64,000 nt of DNA from Nitrobacter sp963807355 (GTDB taxonomy: Bacteria > Pseudomonadota > Alphaproteobacteria > Rhizobiales > Xanthobacteraceae). Position 1 is the first letter of the stretch. Every line of letters begins with the position of its first letter. Of this stretch, positions 61,015-64,000 are shown in pieces. The notes beneath the pieces are model-generated. The model saw only the letters and a program-made list of their open reading frames with translations, was not told the DNA's origin and searched no databases. Position numbers and translations under genes: made by a program. The stretch covers positions 1 through 64,000 of the forward strand of contig CAWEBX010000036.1 in NCBI GenBank assembly GCA_963807355.1, written 5' to 3'.

Positions 61015-62085
61015 TCAATTCGGCGCGATGCCAGCGAACTGCAACACGCCAGCCACGATCACGACCATCGCCAGCGACAGCGGCAGAAATACCTTCCAGC
61101 CGAGCCGCATCAGTTGATCATAGCGGTAGCGCGGCACGATCGCCTTCGCCATCGCGAACAGGAAGAACATAAAAAACAGTTTCAGCGAGAACCAGACGAC
61201 GCCAGGCACCCAGTTGAACGGTGGCAAGTCGACCGGCGGCAGCCAGCCGCCCATGAAAAGGATCGCACCCATCGCGCACATGGTGGTGATCGCGACGTAC
61301 TCGCCGAGCATGAACAACAGATACGGCGTCGAGCCGTACTCGACCATGAAGCCCGCGACGAGTTCGGATTCCGCCTCGACGAGATCGAACGGCGGGCGAT
61401 TGGTCTCGGCCAGAGCCGAAACATAAAACACTACAAACATCGGCAGCAGCGGCAGCCAGTACCAGTTCAGAAACGTCAGCCACGGCAATCCGATCAGGCT
61501 GGCCAACCCGCGGGTATGCTGCGCCTCGACAATGGCAGAGAGGTTCAGTGAACCTGCGCAAAGCAAAACCGTGATGATGACGAAACCGATCGACACCTCG
61601 TAGGAGACCATCTGCGCCGCCGAACGCAAAGCGGCGAGAAACGGATATTTCGAGTTGGACGCCCAGCCGCCCATGATGATGCCGTAAATCGACAGCGACG
61701 AGATCGCGAAGATGTAGAGAATCCCGACATTGATGTCGGAGATGACCCAGTTCAGACTGACCGGGATCACCGCCCATGCGGCCAGCGCCAGCACGCAGGA
61801 GACCAGCGGCGCCAGAAGGAACACGCCCTTGTTGGCACCGGAGGGAATAATCGGTTCCTTCAGCACAAATTTCAGAAGATCGGCGAACGACTGAAACAGA
61901 CCCCACGGTCCGACAACATTGGGACCTCGCCGGATCTGCACCGCGGCCCAGATTTTTCGGTCGGCGAGAAGAATGTAGGCGATTGCTATCAGCAGAACGA
62001 CGAGCAACAGCAGGCTCTGCGCCACCATCACGATTAGGGGCCAGAGAAAGTCCGTCACTAATGGCATTGCGAAGAAATCGGCCAT
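61015..62085 (-). CDS. nuoH: NADH-quinone oxidoreductase subunit H, 356 aa
   Basis: Heel membrane subunit forming the quinone chamber, eight helices. It has AVQIRRGPNVVGPWGLFQSF (conserved ND1 signature) and NRPPFDLVEAESELVAGFMV, which carries the key acidic residues. ATG at 62085 (MADFFAMPLVTDFLWPLIVM) was chosen over the 62136 codon, which falls inside nuoG. The length is typical for alphaproteobacteria. Confidence 0.96.
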   Translation of the reverse strand: MADFFAMPLVTDFLWPLIVMVAQSLLLLVVLLIAIAYILLADRKIWAAVQIRRGPNVVGPWGLFQSFADLLKFVLKEPIIPSGANKGVFLLAPLVSCVLALAAWAVIPVSLNWVISDINVGILYIFAISSLSIYGIIMGGWASNSKYPFLAALRSAAQMVSYEVSIGFVIITVLLCAGSLNLSAIVEAQHTRGLASLIGLPWLTFLNWYWLPLLPMFVVFYVSALAETNRPPFDLVEAESELVAGFMVEYGSTPYLLFMLGEYVAITTMCAMGAILFMGGWLPPVDLPPFNWVPGVVWFSLKLFFMFFLFAMAKAIVPRYRYDQLMRLGWKVFLPLSLAMVVIVAGVLQFAGIAPN

Positions 62086-62090
62086 CACGC

Positions 62091-64000
62091 TTACTCCGCT
62101 GCCGTCAACATACGACCCGACGCAAGCCGCGAGCATTCGGCCATCACGGCCGAGGCCCGCGCGATCGGGTTGGTCAGATAATAGTCGTCAATCGCTGGCT
62201 TGAACGGCGACTTCTCGATACTGCCGCCCTTGCCCACCAGATCTTTGATCGCGCGGATATCGCCGGCCTCGATCTGGTCGATCCGCATCAGATGCGGCAC
62301 TGTCTTGAACATCGCCTGCCGCAGGGCGGCCAGCGAGTCATAACCCAGGGTCTTGCCTAGCATTTCGGATAGCGCACGAATGATCGCCCAGTCCTCTCGC
62401 GCCTCGCCGGGCGGGAAGCTCGCCCGGTTCGCCATCTGAACCCGGCCTTCCGTGTTGACATAAATGCCGGTCTTTTCGGTGTAGGCTGCGCCCGGCAAAA
62501 TGACGTCCGCGCGGTGAGCGCCGGCATCGCCGTGTGTTCCGATATAGACGACGAATACCCCGTCCGGCACCTTGATCTCGTCTGCGCCGAGCGAAAACAA
62601 AACGTCGAGCCCGCCCGGCGCGGTCATCCGCCCTGCGTTCAAACCACCCTTCCCCGGCACGAAGCCGAGGTCCAGCGCGCCTACCCTCGACGCTGCATCG
62701 TGAAGCACTGCAAATCCGTTCCAGTCGTCGTTCAGCCCGCCGAAATCAATGGCAAGTTTGGCCGCTGCCGCGAGAATTGCCGCGCCGTCAGGCCGGGACG
62801 TTGCAGCACCGCCGACCAGTATGATCGGATAATTGGCGCCCTTTAGTGCATCGAGGAACTTGTTCTTGCCCGCAGCGAGGTCCGCAAGCGAATCCGCGCC
62901 GGCGCCGAGATAGTCATACTCGTAGGTCAGATCGGCTCGCTCTCCGATCACACCGATCTTGAGCTGACCCGTCCGCCAGCGCTTGCGGATGCGCGCGTTG
63001 AGGATCGCCGCTTCCTTGCGCGGGTTGGACCCGACGATCAGCAGCGCGTCGGCCTGCTCGATGCCGGCGATGGTCGGGTTAAAGATGTAGGACGCCCGCC
63101 CCCGCGCGGGATTGAAAGCATCGCCTTCCTGCACCGCCATGTTGACCGAGCCGAGTTTTGACAGCAGATCCTTAAGCGCGAATAATTCCTCAACGGCAGC
63201 AAGATCGCCGGCGAGCGCGCCGATCCGCTTTCCGTCGGTCCCTTTCACCTTCGCAGCAATCGCCGCGAACGCTTCCGACCACGAGGCCGCGCGCAACGCG
63301 CCGTTCTCGCGAATGTAGGGACGATCGAGCCGCTGGGTGCGGAGCCCGTCAACGATGTGGCGGGTTTTATCCGAGATCCACTCTTCGTTCACGGCGCCGT
63401 TGAAGCGCGGCAGAATGCGCATCACCTCGCGTCCGCGCGTATCGACACGGATGGCTGAGCCAACCGCGTCCATGACGTCGATGGATTGAGTCTTTCCGAG
63501 CTCCCATGGCCGCGCGGCGAATGCGTAGGGCTTCGATGTCAATGCGCCGACCGGACAGATATCGACGAGGTTGCCTTGCAATTCCGACGTGAGCGCACTT
63601 TCGAGGTAGGTCGTGATCTCCATGTCCTCGCCGCGGCCGGTCGCGCCCATTTCCGGCGCGCCGCATATCTCGGCGGAGAAGCGGACGCAGCGCGTACACT
63701 GGATGCAACGGTTCATCGAAGTCTTGACCAGTGCACCGAGATACTTGTCTTCGACCGCGCGTTTGTTCTCGGCGAAACGCGAAGTATCGACGCCGTACCC
63801 CATCGCTTGATCCTGCAAATCGCACTCGCCGCCCTGATCGCAGATCGGACAGTCAAGCGGATGGTTGATCAGCAGGAACTCCATCACGCCTTCGCGCGCC
63901 TTCTTCACCATCGGTGAGCGCGTGGAGATTTGCGGCGGTTCACCGTTGGGACCGGGACGGCAATCGCGTACGCCCCAGGCGCAGCTCGCGACCGGCTTCG
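62091..64000 (-). CDS. nuoG: NADH-quinone oxidoreductase subunit G, 5' end beyond the window
   Basis: Large peripheral-arm iron-sulfur subunit. The visible part starts KPVASCAWGVRDCRPGPNGE at the window edge, runs through the [4Fe-4S] His/Cys region NHPLDCPICDQGGECDLQDQ, then MNRCIQCTRCVRFSAEICGA and the molybdopterin-like domain, to ASGRMLTAAE. About 636 residues are present of an expected 690 or so. The missing start lies past 64000, with nuoF expected next. The frame is open throughout. Confidence 0.96.
   Translation of the reverse strand, partial: KPVASCAWGVRDCRPGPNGEPPQISTRSPMVKKAREGVMEFLLINHPLDCPICDQGGECDLQDQAMGYGVDTSRFAENKRAVEDKYLGALVKTSMNRCIQCTRCVRFSAEICGAPEMGATGRGEDMEITTYLESALTSELQGNLVDICPVGALTSKPYAFAARPWELGKTQSIDVMDAVGSAIRVDTRGREVMRILPRFNGAVNEEWISDKTRHIVDGLRTQRLDRPYIRENGALRAASWSEAFAAIAAKVKGTDGKRIGALAGDLAAVEELFALKDLLSKLGSVNMAVQEGDAFNPARGRASYIFNPTIAGIEQADALLIVGSNPRKEAAILNARIRKRWRTGQLKIGVIGERADLTYEYDYLGAGADSLADLAAGKNKFLDALKGANYPIILVGGAATSRPDGAAILAAAAKLAIDFGGLNDDWNGFAVLHDAASRVGALDLGFVPGKGGLNAGRMTAPGGLDVLFSLGADEIKVPDGVFVVYIGTHGDAGAHRADVILPGAAYTEKTGIYVNTEGRVQMANRASFPPGEAREDWAIIRALSEMLGKTLGYDSLAALRQAMFKTVPHLMRIDQIEAGDIRAIKDLVGKGGSIEKSPFKPAIDDYYLTNPIARASAVMAECSRLASGRMLTAAE

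Overview
The window comes from an alphaproteobacterium of the order Hyphomicrobiales, most likely the family Nitrobacteraceae (the Bradyrhizobium, Rhodopseudomonas, Nitrobacter, Afipia group). Four things point there: the core gene order, the high GC content, the C-terminally extended ribosomal protein S2 with a short ProRS, and a direct-repeat LexA box of the GTTC-N7-GTTC type. The genus is not settled.

Layout. (1) Positions 1-8057 hold a broken comEC competence gene on the minus strand. A 7,166-bp integrated element sits inside it, at about 477-7642, flanked by a 7-bp direct repeat. Removing the element restores the comEC reading frame exactly. The element carries a tyrosine integrase, an AlpA-like regulator, an AAA/RepA-like ATPase and many small overlapping genes. 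It is heavily decayed and has an internal 1.5-kb inversion that splits the ATPase gene. (2) Positions 8058-16300 are an accessory block: small hypothetical genes, a ribbon-helix-helix gene with upstream repeats, an XRE regulator, a frameshifted STAS/ATPase pair, a DUF883-like membrane protein, a cold-shock protein, a two-gene microprotein pair and a truncated IS21 element. (3) Positions 16342-21102 hold glnS, gltX and gltA. (4) Positions 21265-36400 are a long minus-strand envelope and translation cluster, in transcription order rpsB, tsf, pyrH, frr, uppS, cdsA, dxr, rseP, bamA, lpxD, fabZ, lpxA, lpxI, lpxB. (5) Positions 36402-45287 hold dnaE, a LexA-controlled 33-residue membrane peptide, a zinc-ribbon protein, pyrF, a DUF3551 protein, lolD, lolC and proS. 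(6) Positions 45459-50860 are a copper cluster (CopC-CopD fusion, YcnI-like, PCuAC, TonB receptor, DUF2946). (7) Positions 51067-64000 hold the 3' part of the complex I operon (nuoG to nuoN), continuing through birA, an RNase J gene, methylmalonyl-CoA epimerase and DUF1467.

How the genes work together. Region 4 couples early translation factors to isoprenoid, phospholipid, lipid A and outer-membrane protein assembly, and lolCD in region 5 adds lipoprotein export. Region 7 encodes the membrane arm and part of the peripheral arm of NADH dehydrogenase.

A recurrent oddity is gene-breaking lesions. Besides the expected decay in the element, there is an in-frame TAA in lpxD, a one-base insertion in dxr, an in-frame TGA at an expected Trp in the PCuAC gene, and one-base shifts in the copCD and TonB receptor genes. 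Since lpxD and dxr are normally essential, some of these may be sequence errors. Most other core genes read through cleanly.
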